A DNA stretch of 64,000 nt from Sinisalibacter aestuarii (GTDB lineage Bacteria; Pseudomonadota; Alphaproteobacteria; Rhodobacterales; Rhodobacteraceae), in NCBI RefSeq assembly GCF_027923545.1, contig NZ_BROH01000008.1, positions 115,961-179,960 on the forward strand, written 5' to 3'. Made by a program: the position numbers and the translations under genes. A model generated the notes under the pieces. That model was not told the DNA's origin. It ran no database searches and was given only the letters and a program-made list of their open reading frames with translations. Shown here piece after piece: positions 46,843 through 56,264 of this stretch; within the stretch, counting starts at the first letter, position 1, and each line of letters begins with the position of its first letter.

Positions 46843-47376
46843 ATGGGCCGGATCGGCGTCCTTCCCGTTCTGTTCGGCCTGATCGCGCTTGCGGCCTTCC
46901 TCGCCATGCGTTTCTGGACCATCCCGGCGATCCGCGAGGGCGCGGGCGGGCTCGATATGTTCGACCTCTGGATCGACGGTTATTCGCCCGACTACGCCCG
47001 GCTCTTCCTGGCCCGGATCAGCCCGGCGGCGGAGGCGCTCTATCTCGGCCCGCAGCGCCTGCTGGACACGCTCCTGCCGCTGGCGCTGGCCGGGTTTCTG
47101 GCGGTGACGGGCTACCGGGTGGCGGTTGGCTGGTCATGGCCGCTGGCGGTGGCGCTGGCGCTGGTGCCGCTCGTTTACTTCACCTTCGATATGCTGGAAA
47201 ACGCCCAGGTGGCGGTGATGCTGCGCCGGGGGCTCGCCCAGGACGCGATGGCCGAGGCGGCGAGCCTGTTCACCGTCTGGAAGGTGCGCAGCCTGCAGGC
47301 GGCGCTGGCAGCGGTGATCTTCGTGGCGGTAACGCGCGCGGTGGTGGCCGGATTGGCAACGAAGGAGCGGGACGAG
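46843..47376 (+). CDS. four-helix membrane protein paralog, in frame with cmk
   Basis: About 178 residues from the ATG at 46843, 4 bp past the previous stop. It shares [13 protein letters not shown] and [26 protein letters not shown] with the preceding protein. No stop codon separates it from cmk: the frame runs ...LATKERDE straight into the cmk Met at 47377. It is therefore either fused to CMP kinase as one chain of about 380 residues, or read through while cmk also starts internally. Confidence 0.65.
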
Positions 47377-47985
47377 ATGGGATTCACGGTGGCGATCGAC
47401 GGGCCGGCGGCGGCGGGCAAGGGCACGGTGTCGAAGGCCGTGGCGGCGCATTTCGGTTTTGCCCATCTCGATACCGGGCTGCTCTACCGGGCGGTGGGCA
47501 GGAAGGTGATCGAGGGCGCCGACCGTCTGGCCGCGGCAAAGGCGCTGCTGGCGGAAGACCTTGAGGCCGAGGGGCTGCGCACGCCTGAGGTGGCGCAGGC
47601 CGCGAGCCAGGTGGCGGTGGACCCGGAGGTGCGTGCGGCGCTGGTGGATTTCCAACGAGCTTTCGCTGCGCGGGCCGGTGGCGCGGTGCTGGACGGGCGC
47701 GATATCGGCACGGTGATCTGCCCGGAAGCGCAGGTGAAGCTGTTTGTGACGGCAAGCCCGGAGGTGCGCGCCGAGCGGCGCTACCTCGAACTGGCGGCGA
47801 CGGGCCATGAGGTGACCCGCGAGGAGGTTCTGGCCGATGTGATCGCGCGCGACGAGCGCGACAGCGAGCGCGCGACCGCGCCGCTCAGGCCGGCGGAGGA
47901 TGCCGTGGTGATCGACACGTCGGATCTGTCGATCGACGATGCCGTGGCCGCCGCGATCGCGGCGATCGAGGCGCGGCGGGGCTGA
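47377..47985 (+). CDS. cmk: cytidylate (CMP/dCMP) kinase
   Basis: 202 residues from the internal ATG at 47377, preceded by AAGGAG. The P-loop is [16 protein letters not shown], followed by [24 protein letters not shown] and the lid Arg-rich [14 protein letters not shown]. It makes CDP from CMP and ATP. The length equals that of stand-alone enzymes, which favours an internal start, but the upstream membrane ORF is in the same frame without a stop. Confidence 0.93.
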   Translation: MGFTVAIDGPAAAGKGTVSKAVAAHFGFAHLDTGLLYRAVGRKVIEGADRLAAAKALLAEDLEAEGLRTPEVAQAASQVAVDPEVRAALVDFQRAFAARAGGAVLDGRDIGTVICPEAQVKLFVTASPEVRAERRYLELAATGHEVTREEVLADVIARDERDSERATAPLRPAEDAVVIDTSDLSIDDAVAAAIAAIEARRG

Positions 47986-47999
47986 GCGCTGCGCCTGCC

Positions 48000-48629
48000 T
48001 CAGAGCGTGGCGCGGTATCCCAGCACGTCAAAATCTTCTTTGTACAGCGCATGGATGACGGCGAGGTCGTCTTGCGTGAGGTCCGCTTGTGCCGCTGTTG
48101 GCGTTGAACGGTTATTGTGCGGGATCGGCGTGGCAAGCCCGCTGCGCGCGGCGATCTCATCGCGCGCGCCGTCCAGCTCTTCGAGGCGGTAGACGCGGTC
48201 GAGCAGCGCCGCGCCGCCGGCATCGTTCAGGTAATCGACCTGCGGGCGCAGGAAGTAGAAATCGCCGGTGAACGGATCACGCTCCTCGAAGGCGCGGGCG
48301 AGCCGGTGCTGCACGAAATGGCTCAGGCTCTTCTTGTGCCCGAGGTAATTGCAAGAGGAGAGCACCCGCGCGACGGGCGAGCGCACGATGGCGAAGGTGA
48401 AATAGCGCTCGAACAGATCGGCGCTGAGATAGTGAAGCGCCACGTAATCGCGCGCCAGCAGATGGGCGAGCCGGGGCGGGCCGAGGCTGGGCACATCGTT
48501 GGGCCGCAGCAGGAGCGCGGCGCGTTCCTTCCAGTTCAGCCCGAGATCTTGCAGAAAGGCCGCCTCGATGCTCTGCCCGCCGCATTTGGGGATATGGACG
48601 AAGACCGTCTTGTGCGCGTGCGAGATCAT
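48000..48629 (-). CDS. sulfotransferase family 2-type protein
   Basis: 209 residues from the ATG at 48629. VFVHIPKCGGQSIEAAF (about 8-24) is the PAPS 5'-phosphosulfate loop, and IVRSPVARVLSSCNYL near 84 is the 3'-phosphate site. It is a second, distinct member besides the one at the left edge. It sits on the opposite strand between cmk and rpsA, genes that are usually adjacent, so it may have been inserted. Its acceptor is unknown. Confidence 0.8.
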   Translation of the reverse strand: MISHAHKTVFVHIPKCGGQSIEAAFLQDLGLNWKERAALLLRPNDVPSLGPPRLAHLLARDYVALHYLSADLFERYFTFAIVRSPVARVLSSCNYLGHKKSLSHFVQHRLARAFEERDPFTGDFYFLRPQVDYLNDAGGAALLDRVYRLEELDGARDEIAARSGLATPIPHNNRSTPTAAQADLTQDDLAVIHALYKEDFDVLGYRATL

Positions 48630-48889
48630 GTCACCGTTTCCTGCTACCTGCGCGCGAGCATAACCTTGCCCATTCAACGGGGGAATCCCCTCAACGGCCC
48701 TTGCCAGACGGGCCGAAAGCCCGTATAGCCCCGCGCCAAGGCAAGGAAACAACGCCGTAAGACAATAAAGCGAGCAGGGTCGGGTGTCCGGCCCTCTTTG
48801 TTTTGCGTAACCCGCGCCTGCAACTCACTGAAAGACCGGCGGACACAACCGCCTGGCCCGAATAGCACTTTGAAGGAAACAGAAACCGT

Positions 48890-50569
48890 ATGTGCGCTAA
48901 AGCGACCATGGAGGAATTCGAAGCCCTCCTGAACGAAAGCTTCGAAATGGACACGCCCGACGAAGGGTCTGTCGTCAAAGGCAAGGTCATCGCCGTGGAA
49001 GCTGGCCAGGCCATCATCGACGTGGGCTACAAGATGGAAGGCCGTGTCGATCTGAAAGAATTCGCGAATCCCGGTGAAGCCCCGAACATCGCTGTTGGCG
49101 ATGAAGTCGAGGTGTATCTGCGTGCGGCCGAAAACGCCCGTGGCGAAGCGGTGATCAGCCGCGAGATGGCCCGCCGCGAAGAAGCCTGGGACCGCCTCGA
49201 AAAAGCCTATGCCGACGACGCCCGCGTCGAAGGCGCGATCTTCGGCCGCGTCAAGGGCGGCTTCACCGTCGACCTCGGCGGCGCCGTGGCCTTCCTGCCC
49301 GGCTCGCAGGTTGACGTGCGCCCGGTGCGCGACGCCGGCCCGCTCATGGGCCTCAAGCAGCCGTTCCAGATTCTCAAGATGGACCGCCGCCGCGGCAACA
49401 TCGTGGTGTCGCGCCGCGCGATCCTCGAAGAAAGCCGCGCCGAACAGCGCGCCGAAGTCATCGGCAAGCTCTCGGAAGGCGACACCGTTGACGGCGTGGT
49501 CAAGAACATCACCGAATACGGCGCCTTCGTCGATCTCGGCGGCGTTGATGGCCTCTTGCACGTGACCGACATGGCCTGGCGCCGGGTGAACCACCCGAGC
49601 GAGATCCTGAACATCGGCGAGACCATCAAGGTCCAGGTGATCAAGATCAACAAGGAAACCCACCGCATCAGCCTTGGCATGAAACAGCTGCAGGAAGATC
49701 CGTGGGATCTGGTGGCCGCCAAGTACCCGCTGGGCTCGGTGCACAAGGGCCGCGTGACCAACATCACCGATTACGGCGCCTTCGTGGAGCTGGAGCCGGG
49801 TGTCGAAGGTCTCGTCCACGTCTCGGAAATGTCCTGGACCAAGAAAAACGTCCATCCCGGCAAGATCGTTTCGACCAGCCAGGAAGTCGACGTCATGGTG
49901 CTCGAGATCGACGCCGCCAAGCGCCGCGTCTCGCTCGGCCTCAAGCAGACTATGCGCAATCCGTGGGAGCTCTTCGCCGAGACCCATCCGGAAGGCACCG
50001 AGGTCGAAGGCGAGGTCAAGAACATCACCGAATTCGGTCTGTTCATCGGTCTCGACGGCGATATCGACGGCATGGTGCACCTCTCCGACCTGAGCTGGGA
50101 TCAGCGCGGCGAGGAAGCCATCCAGAACTACCGCAAGGGCGATATCGTCAAAGCGGTGGTCTCGGAAGTCGACACCGACAAGGAGCGCATCTCGCTCTCG
50201 ATCAAAGCCCTCGACGGCGACCCGTTCGCCGAAGCCGTGGGCGGCGTGAAGCGTGGCTCGATCATCACCGTGACCGTGAGCGCGATCGAAGATGGCGGCA
50301 TCGAGGTGGAATACGAAGGCATGAAATCCTTCATCCGCCGCTCGGATCTGTCGCGTGACCGCGCCGAACAGCGCCCCGAGCGCTTCCAGGTCGGCGACCA
50401 CATCGACGTGCGGGTCACCAACGTGGACTCGAAGTCGCGCCGTCTCGGCCTGTCGATCAAGGCCCGCGAGATCGCCGAAGAGAAGGAAGCCGTGGAACAA
50501 TACGGCTCGTCCGACTCGGGCGCCTCGCTCGGCGACATCCTCGGCGCGGCCCTCAAGGGCGACGAATAA
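48890..50569 (+). CDS. rpsA: 30S ribosomal protein S1
   Basis: 559 residues. Six S1 RNA-binding repeats can be followed, for example VVKGKVIAVE, GAIFGRVKGGF, VDGVVKNITEYGAFVDLGG and GRVTNITDYGAFVELEPG. S1 recruits mRNA to the ribosome. Met at 48908 is a possible alternative start. A strong terminator follows the stop. Confidence 0.98.
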   Translation: MCAKATMEEFEALLNESFEMDTPDEGSVVKGKVIAVEAGQAIIDVGYKMEGRVDLKEFANPGEAPNIAVGDEVEVYLRAAENARGEAVISREMARREEAWDRLEKAYADDARVEGAIFGRVKGGFTVDLGGAVAFLPGSQVDVRPVRDAGPLMGLKQPFQILKMDRRRGNIVVSRRAILEESRAEQRAEVIGKLSEGDTVDGVVKNITEYGAFVDLGGVDGLLHVTDMAWRRVNHPSEILNIGETIKVQVIKINKETHRISLGMKQLQEDPWDLVAAKYPLGSVHKGRVTNITDYGAFVELEPGVEGLVHVSEMSWTKKNVHPGKIVSTSQEVDVMVLEIDAAKRRVSLGLKQTMRNPWELFAETHPEGTEVEGEVKNITEFGLFIGLDGDIDGMVHLSDLSWDQRGEEAIQNYRKGDIVKAVVSEVDTDKERISLSIKALDGDPFAEAVGGVKRGSIITVTVSAIEDGGIEVEYEGMKSFIRRSDLSRDRAEQRPERFQVGDHIDVRVTNVDSKSRRLGLSIKAREIAEEKEAVEQYGSSDSGASLGDILGAALKGDE

Positions 50570-50592
50570 GCCATACGGCTTCAGCAGGTTCG

Positions 50593-50625
50593 ACGGCCCC
50601 GGAGCGATCCGGGGCCGTTTTCTTT
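50593..50625 (+). terminator. rho-independent terminator of rpsA
   Basis: A perfect 11-bp stem ACGGCCCCGGA/TCCGGGGCCGT with a GCGA loop, followed by TTTCTTTTT. Confidence 0.93.
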
Positions 50626-50639
50626 TTGGGGATGGGCCA

Positions 50640-51036
50640 GAGGGCTTACGCAACAAAAAATCATATGTTGCGAAAGCGGCCGGACGAGCTGGCCGAGGCC
50701 TGGCAGAGCGCCCGCGCGCAGGGGCCGTGTTGGTGCGCGCGGCTCGATGCGAGCCTCGCTCATCTGCCCGCGACCCGCGACCGGCTCGACGATGTCGCCT
50801 CGGGCTGAGCCGCGAATCAATCGCCAATGCCGCGCTGCGGCGCGTGCATTCGGCGGGCCATATCGGGTTGGAAACGTGTAAGGGGCGGGTTTTGCGGCAA
50901 AAAACAGCCCGGTTTGATGCAAATTCATCGCCTTCAGACCCAGCGAGCCTGTTTCCCGGAGCGATGATTCCTCCTATAGTCGAGTAAGTTGGCGCGCTGC
51001 CAATTCGCGCCCACATGCCTTTCGGGGGGAGCTTGG
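50640..51036. other. rpsA-ihfB intergenic region
   Basis: About 400 bp without a convincing gene. A 47-residue frame from the ATG at 50664 is open but has no homology that I recognise. An inverted repeat CGCAACA (50649-50655)/TGTTGCG (50666-50672) is visible. The last 100 bases are more AT-rich and probably contain the ihfB promoter. Confidence 0.5.
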
Positions 51037-51318
51037 ATGATCCGGTCGGAACTGATCCAGAAGATCGCGGACGAGAACCCGCACCTCTACCAGCGCGACG
51101 TCGAGCGCATCGTCAACACCATCTTTGAAGAGATCATCGAAGCCATGGCCCGGGGCGACCGGGTGGAACTGCGCGGCTTCGGCGCCTTCTCGGTGAAAAA
51201 ACGCGATGCCCGCGTGGGGCGCAATCCGCGCACCGGCGAAGCGGTGAGCGTGGAAGAGAAACATGTGCCCTTTTTCAAGACCGGGAAGTTTCTGCGCGAT
51301 CGACTGAACGGCAAGTAA
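51037..51318 (+). CDS. ihfB: integration host factor beta subunit
   Basis: 93 residues from the ATG at 51037. It begins [17 protein letters not shown] and includes [27 protein letters not shown], the DNA-bending beta-arm with the conserved Pro. IHF-beta pairs with IHF-alpha to bend DNA at specific sites. The position after rpsA is conserved in proteobacteria. Confidence 0.96.
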   Translation: MIRSELIQKIADENPHLYQRDVERIVNTIFEEIIEAMARGDRVELRGFGAFSVKKRDARVGRNPRTGEAVSVEEKHVPFFKTGKFLRDRLNGK

Positions 51319-51329
51319 GAGGCGTTCAA

Positions 51330-51680
51330 ATGCGTTACATCCGGTATGCCTTTCTGGCCGCCCTCGCGGTCATTCTCATTACCGTTGCGCTGGCAAACCG
51401 TGATGCGGTGACCCTGCATCTGCTGCCGGCGGAGCTTTCGGGCTTTCTCGGGTTCAGCTGGCAGGTGAGCCTGCCGCTCTTCATCGTCATCTTCCTCGGC
51501 ATCATTGCCGGGATCATGATCGGCTTCGTCTGGGAGTGGATGCGCGAATACAAGCTGCGCGCCAAGGGCAAGCGGGCCGAGAAGGCTGCGGTGAAGCTCA
51601 GCCAGGAGGTGCGCGATCTGAAGCAGAAGCATGCCGGGCCCGGCGACGATGTGCTGGAGCTTCTTGAGAACGGGCGGTAA
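51330..51680 (+). CDS. LapA-domain membrane protein (DUF1049)
   Basis: 116 residues with two helices at about 4-21 and 42-66 and a C-terminal coiled coil (AEKAAVKLSQEVRDLKQK). This matches the LapA/YciS plan; in E. coli LapA helps control LpxC and thus LPS synthesis. It follows ihfB by 11 bp and is likely cotranscribed. Confidence 0.85.
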   Translation: MRYIRYAFLAALAVILITVALANRDAVTLHLLPAELSGFLGFSWQVSLPLFIVIFLGIIAGIMIGFVWEWMREYKLRAKGKRAEKAAVKLSQEVRDLKQKHAGPGDDVLELLENGR

Positions 51681-51689
51681 ACCGCGCCC

Positions 51690-52328
51690 ATGTCTGATGT
51701 TCAGGTAAAAATCTGCGGGCTGTCCACGCCCGATCACGTGCGCTGGGCGGTTGATGCCGGCGCGCGCTATCTTGGTTTTGTCTTCTTCGCGAAAAGCCCG
51801 CGCAACGTGTCGGTCGCGCAGGCCACGGCGCTTGCGCGCGAGGTGCCGCCGGGCGTGGCCAAGGTGGCGCTTGTGGTCGATCCCGACGATGCCCTGCTCG
51901 ACGGGATCACGGCGACAATGCCCGTGGATATGCTGCAGCTTCACGGCGCCGAAAGCCCGGAGCGCGTGGCCGAAATCCGTGCCCGCTATGGCTTGCCGGT
52001 GATGAAGGCCGTGGGCATCGCCGGGGCGGCAGATCTTGCGAAGGTCGAGGCCTATGAAATGGTGGCCGACCAGATCCTTGTCGATGCGAAGCCGCCCAAA
52101 GGGGCCGATCTTCCCGGCGGCATGGGCGTGCCCTTCGACTGGCAGCTGATTGCCGGGCGGCACTGGCAACGGCCCTGGATGCTGGCGGGCGGGCTCACGC
52201 CGAAGAATGTCGGCCTCGCCGTGCGGCTGACGGGGGCGCGGCAGGTCGACGTGTCCTCCGGCGTGGAAAGCGCGCCGGGGGTGAAGGACGAGGGGCTGAT
52301 CCGGGCATTCATGGAGGCGCTGCGATGA
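51690..52328 (+). CDS. trpF: phosphoribosylanthranilate isomerase
   Basis: 212 residues. [15 protein letters not shown] (catalytic Cys), [19 protein letters not shown] and [11 protein letters not shown] form the conserved TIM-barrel signatures of TrpF, the third step of tryptophan synthesis. It starts 9 bp after the LapA-type gene. The stop overlaps the GNAT gene by 4 bp. Confidence 0.96.
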   Translation: MSDVQVKICGLSTPDHVRWAVDAGARYLGFVFFAKSPRNVSVAQATALAREVPPGVAKVALVVDPDDALLDGITATMPVDMLQLHGAESPERVAEIRARYGLPVMKAVGIAGAADLAKVEAYEMVADQILVDAKPPKGADLPGGMGVPFDWQLIAGRHWQRPWMLAGGLTPKNVGLAVRLTGARQVDVSSGVESAPGVKDEGLIRAFMEALR

Positions 52329-52774
52329 TTGAATGGCGCGAGGCGGTGCGGGCGGATGTGCCCGTGATCGTGGATTTGCTGGCCAACGATGCGCTGGGTG
52401 CGCAGCGTGAGAGCGCCGCGCTCGATCCCTACTTTGCCGCGTTCGACGTGGTGGCGGCAGAACCGTGGAATACGCTCGTGGTCGGCACCCGCGCGGGCGA
52501 GGTGGTGGCCTGCTACCAGCTTACCCTGATCCATGGGCTTTCCATCGCCGCCGCCACGCGCGCGCAGATCGAGGGGGTGCGGGTGCACGCCGGTCTGCGG
52601 GGGCAGGGCGTGGGCGCCGGTCTGTTGGCCGATGCCGAGGCGCGTGCGCGTGCCGGCGGCGCGGTGCTGATGCAACTCACATCCAATGCGGTGCGCGACG
52701 ATGCCCTGCGGTTCTATGAGCGGCATGGTTATGTGGCGAGCCATGTGGGGTTCAAGAAAACGCTGGATGAGTAA
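52325..52774 (+). CDS. GNAT-family N-acetyltransferase
   Basis: 149 residues, overlapping trpF by 4 bp. [28 protein letters not shown] is the acetyl-CoA-binding motif A, and [21 protein letters not shown] closes motif B. The substrate is unknown; its place inside the trp cluster may be accidental. Confidence 0.9.
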   Translation: MIEWREAVRADVPVIVDLLANDALGAQRESAALDPYFAAFDVVAAEPWNTLVVGTRAGEVVACYQLTLIHGLSIAAATRAQIEGVRVHAGLRGQGVGAGLLADAEARARAGGAVLMQLTSNAVRDDALRFYERHGYVASHVGFKKTLDE

Positions 52775-52808
52775 CGGGCTGTTAACCAGTTCCGGGTAAA
52801 CCGGATCC

Positions 52809-53084
52809 ATGGGACAGTTACCGGATTATCTTACGCCAGAGCGCTGGCTGGCGCAGGTTTTCTCCTCCGGTGAGGCGGCAAAAGGCGGCGTGGTCAAGCG
52901 GCAGATCCGCGATGTCGAGCGCCTTGTCGGGCGCGAGATGTTTCTTGGCGAGGTTGCGCGGCGCGGCTTCCAGGCCGTGGAGAACGGGCGGCACTTCGTG
53001 GTCTTCTGTAACGCACAACCGATCCGGCGGGTTGGCGCGGCGGTATCGCCGCCTTCGGCGCGGCTCCACACCGAAACGGGTTAA
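52809..53084 (+). CDS. small conserved protein between trpF and trpB
   Basis: 91 residues. The conserved core reads LPDYLTPERWLAQVF, then GGVVKRQIRDVERLVGREMFL, then GFQAVENGRHFVVFCNAQPIRR. It occurs in this place in other Rhodobacteraceae (from memory). It has no membrane or secretion signal. The last 15 residues run towards a palindrome block and are less well supported. Confidence 0.65.
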   Translation: MGQLPDYLTPERWLAQVFSSGEAAKGGVVKRQIRDVERLVGREMFLGEVARRGFQAVENGRHFVVFCNAQPIRRVGAAVSPPSARLHTETG

Positions 53085-53095
53085 CCCGCGAGCGG

Positions 53096-53162
53096 ACGCC
53101 GCTTCGAAGCGGCGTGTAACGCGGTTTCGAAACCGCGTAGGCACAGCGTTTCGAAACGCTGT
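53096..53162. repeat. three tandem 20-bp perfect palindromes upstream of trpB
   Basis: At 53096-53115, 53119-53138 and 53143-53162. Each is a perfect palindrome centred on TTCGAA: ACGCCGCTTCGAAGCGGCGT, ACGCGGTTTCGAAACCGCGT and ACAGCGTTTCGAAACGCTGT. They differ in the arms but share the plan and a 23-24-base period. As RNA each would form an 8-bp stem with a four-base loop. They end 57 bp before trpB. Confidence 0.85.
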
Positions 53163-53219
53163 CTTGCCCTGCACCCGAGCACGTTCTAGGACAGGACGAG
53201 CAAGCGCGAGGGCAAAACC

Positions 53220-54473
<1,254 letters not shown>

Positions 54474-54659
54474 TGGCGTCCGGGCCTCGTTTGCGCGGCC
54501 AAATCTGAGCCTAAACTCTGGTTTATGGCGATGTCCGGCAGGTTTATGCGGGGGCGTCTAAACCCGTGGCCGATATCTTTCTGCATTCCGTTGCGGCTGA
54601 TTTCGAGCGTCCGGGCAGTCGTCCGGGTTGGAAACGACCTATCAATGAGGAACCAGACA

Positions 54660-55106
54660 ATGAAACTCAAATCTTTCCTGCTCACCGGCGCGGCCGCCGG
54701 CTTTCTCGCCACCCCCGTCATGGCCGTCGACCAGACGGTGCTCGATGACATCATTGCGAGACTGTCGAACGGGGAGTTCACCAAGCTGGAAATCGTCAAC
54801 GGCCCGAACAGCGTGAAGGTCGAGGCGACCGGCCCCAACGGCAAATCCGAGCTCACGTTCGGTGCAGACGGTACTCTGCTGAAGGAAGAGCTGGACGACG
54901 ACGGCTTCCGGGGCTTCGGCTCGGATGACGACGACGACGATGATGACGACGACGACGACGATGATGATCTCTTCGATGATGACGACGATGATGACGATCA
55001 CGACGACGATCATGACGACGACGATGACGACGATCATGACGATGACCGCGACGACGATCGGGATGACGACCGCGACGATGATCGCGACAACGACGACGAC
55101 GATTGA
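54660..55106 (+). CDS. exported protein with PepSY-like domain and poly-Asp tail
   Basis: 148 residues from the ATG at 54660 (ATGAGGAA upstream). Residues 1-22 form a signal peptide ending VMA. Residues about 25-75 (TVLDDIIARLSNGEFTKLEIVNGPNSVKVEATG) resemble a PepSY-type alpha-beta domain. From about 90 to the end the chain is almost pure Asp with some His and Arg. Such tails bind cations, probably calcium or other metals. It is the first of a set with a paralog and a membrane-bound HTH protein. Confidence 0.75.
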   Translation: MKLKSFLLTGAAAGFLATPVMAVDQTVLDDIIARLSNGEFTKLEIVNGPNSVKVEATGPNGKSELTFGADGTLLKEELDDDGFRGFGSDDDDDDDDDDDDDDDLFDDDDDDDDHDDDHDDDDDDDHDDDRDDDRDDDRDDDRDNDDDD

Positions 55107-55181
55107 TCGCCGCGCAAAGCCGGGCCGGTTGATTACCGGCCCGCGACACGGCACTCTGATGCGAAGACTGCGGAGTTCCAG

Positions 55182-55637
55182 ATGATCCGAAATCTGCTTG
55201 CAGCCGGTGCCCTGGCCATGACCGTCGCGGGAACGCCCGCGGCGGCACAGGGTGTCGAGGACGTGCAGGACATGATCGTTGCCCAGCTCAGCGATCAGGG
55301 GTTCAGCCGCGTGCGCATTTCAAAAACGCTGCTGGGCCGGGTCCGGATCTTTGCCACCTCGCCGGACTACACCCGCGAAATCATCCTGAACCCGCGCACC
55401 GGCGAGATTCTGCGCGACTACTGGACGACGCTTTCGGCAGGCCGCGCGCAGCAATTGATCGCGCCTGGCGATGACGACGGTGACAATGGCTCTCCGTCCA
55501 GTGACGATCGCGACGACGACCGCGACGATGATCGTGACGACGATCGGGATGACGACCGTGACGATGATCGCGACGATGATAAGGATGACGACAAGGACGA
55601 CAAGGACGATAAGGACGACAACGAGGACGACGACTGA
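55182..55637 (+). CDS. exported PepSY-like protein with Asp-rich DDRD/DDKD tail
   Basis: 151 residues. A signal peptide (1-22, ending AAA) is followed by a PepSY-like domain at about 25-85 (VQDMIVAQLSDQGFSRVRISKTLLGRVRIFAT..YTREIILNPRTGEILRDYW). The tail from about 107 is a run of DDRD repeats, then DDKD. It is a paralog in plan of the preceding gene, 75 bp upstream, though the tails are built differently. It is probably periplasmic and metal-binding. Confidence 0.75.
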   Translation: MIRNLLAAGALAMTVAGTPAAAQGVEDVQDMIVAQLSDQGFSRVRISKTLLGRVRIFATSPDYTREIILNPRTGEILRDYWTTLSAGRAQQLIAPGDDDGDNGSPSSDDRDDDRDDDRDDDRDDDRDDDRDDDKDDDKDDKDDKDDNEDDD

Positions 55638-55706
55638 TGCCGTTGCCTCCGCCGGCGCGCAGATATCCGCCCGATGTGACGCTGCTCTGCGTGGGGCGCC
55701 TGGGCC

Positions 55707-56258
55707 ATGCGTGATCGCCACGTGATCATGCTCGCCCTGGTGATCCAGGCGGCCTGCGCCTTCTTCTTCATCACCGATATTCTGTCGTCCTATATCGGCT
55801 TTCGTTCCACGCCGATCTCGTGGGAAGTGCGCGAGGTGATCGAGATCGGGGCGGCGCTGGGGCTGTTGATCGGCTTCGTGCTTGGCGCATTTGCGTTGAA
55901 GCGCTCGCGCCAGCGCCAGAAATCCGCCGAGGAGCGGCTGCGCCGGGCGTCGAGCGCCTTCATGGAAGTGGTCAATGACTCCTTCACCGAATGGGGGCTG
56001 ACCCCGGCCGAGCGCGACGTGGCGCTGTTCTGCGTCAAGGGGATGACGACGCAGGAGATCGCGGCGCTGCGCAGCACTTCCGAAGGCACCGTGAAGGCGC
56101 AGACCAACGCGATTTACCGCAAGGCCGGAGTGAACGGGCGCAGCCAGCTTCTGAGCCTGTTCATCGAAGAACTGATGGATGAGGGTGCGCCGGCCAGCCC
56201 GTCCGCGCCCGCGCCGGAGACCTCCGGGCCGACCGAGCCGCTGCGCCCTGCGGGTTGA
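55707..56258 (+). CDS. membrane-anchored LuxR-type helix-turn-helix protein
   Basis: 183 residues. Two membrane helices lie at about 7-27 and 44-65, followed by a short coiled stretch (RSRQRQKSAEERLRRAS). The LuxR HTH is LTPAERDVALFCVKGMTTQEIAALRSTSEGTVKAQTNAIYRKAGV (about 98-143). There is no receiver or autoinducer domain. A Pro-rich tail follows. The layout suggests a sensor in which the periplasmic loop responds to a signal, perhaps through the two acidic proteins encoded just upstream (inference). Confidence 0.85.
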   Translation: MRDRHVIMLALVIQAACAFFFITDILSSYIGFRSTPISWEVREVIEIGAALGLLIGFVLGAFALKRSRQRQKSAEERLRRASSAFMEVVNDSFTEWGLTPAERDVALFCVKGMTTQEIAALRSTSEGTVKAQTNAIYRKAGVNGRSQLLSLFIEELMDEGAPASPSAPAPETSGPTEPLRPAG

Positions 56259-56264
56259 GCGCCG

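Noticed and set aside
50581..50928. Small frames on both strands between rpsA and ihfB
   Set aside because: They overlap the rpsA terminator or have no ribosome site or similarity that I recognise.
48674..51016. Long minus-strand frame opposite rpsA
   Set aside because: Antisense shadow of the six-repeat S1 gene; no ribosome site or recognisable domain.
54920..55636. GAC/GAT repeats as a CRISPR or satellite array
   Set aside because: The repeats are in frame and encode Asp-rich tails of signal-peptide proteins; no unique spacers are present.
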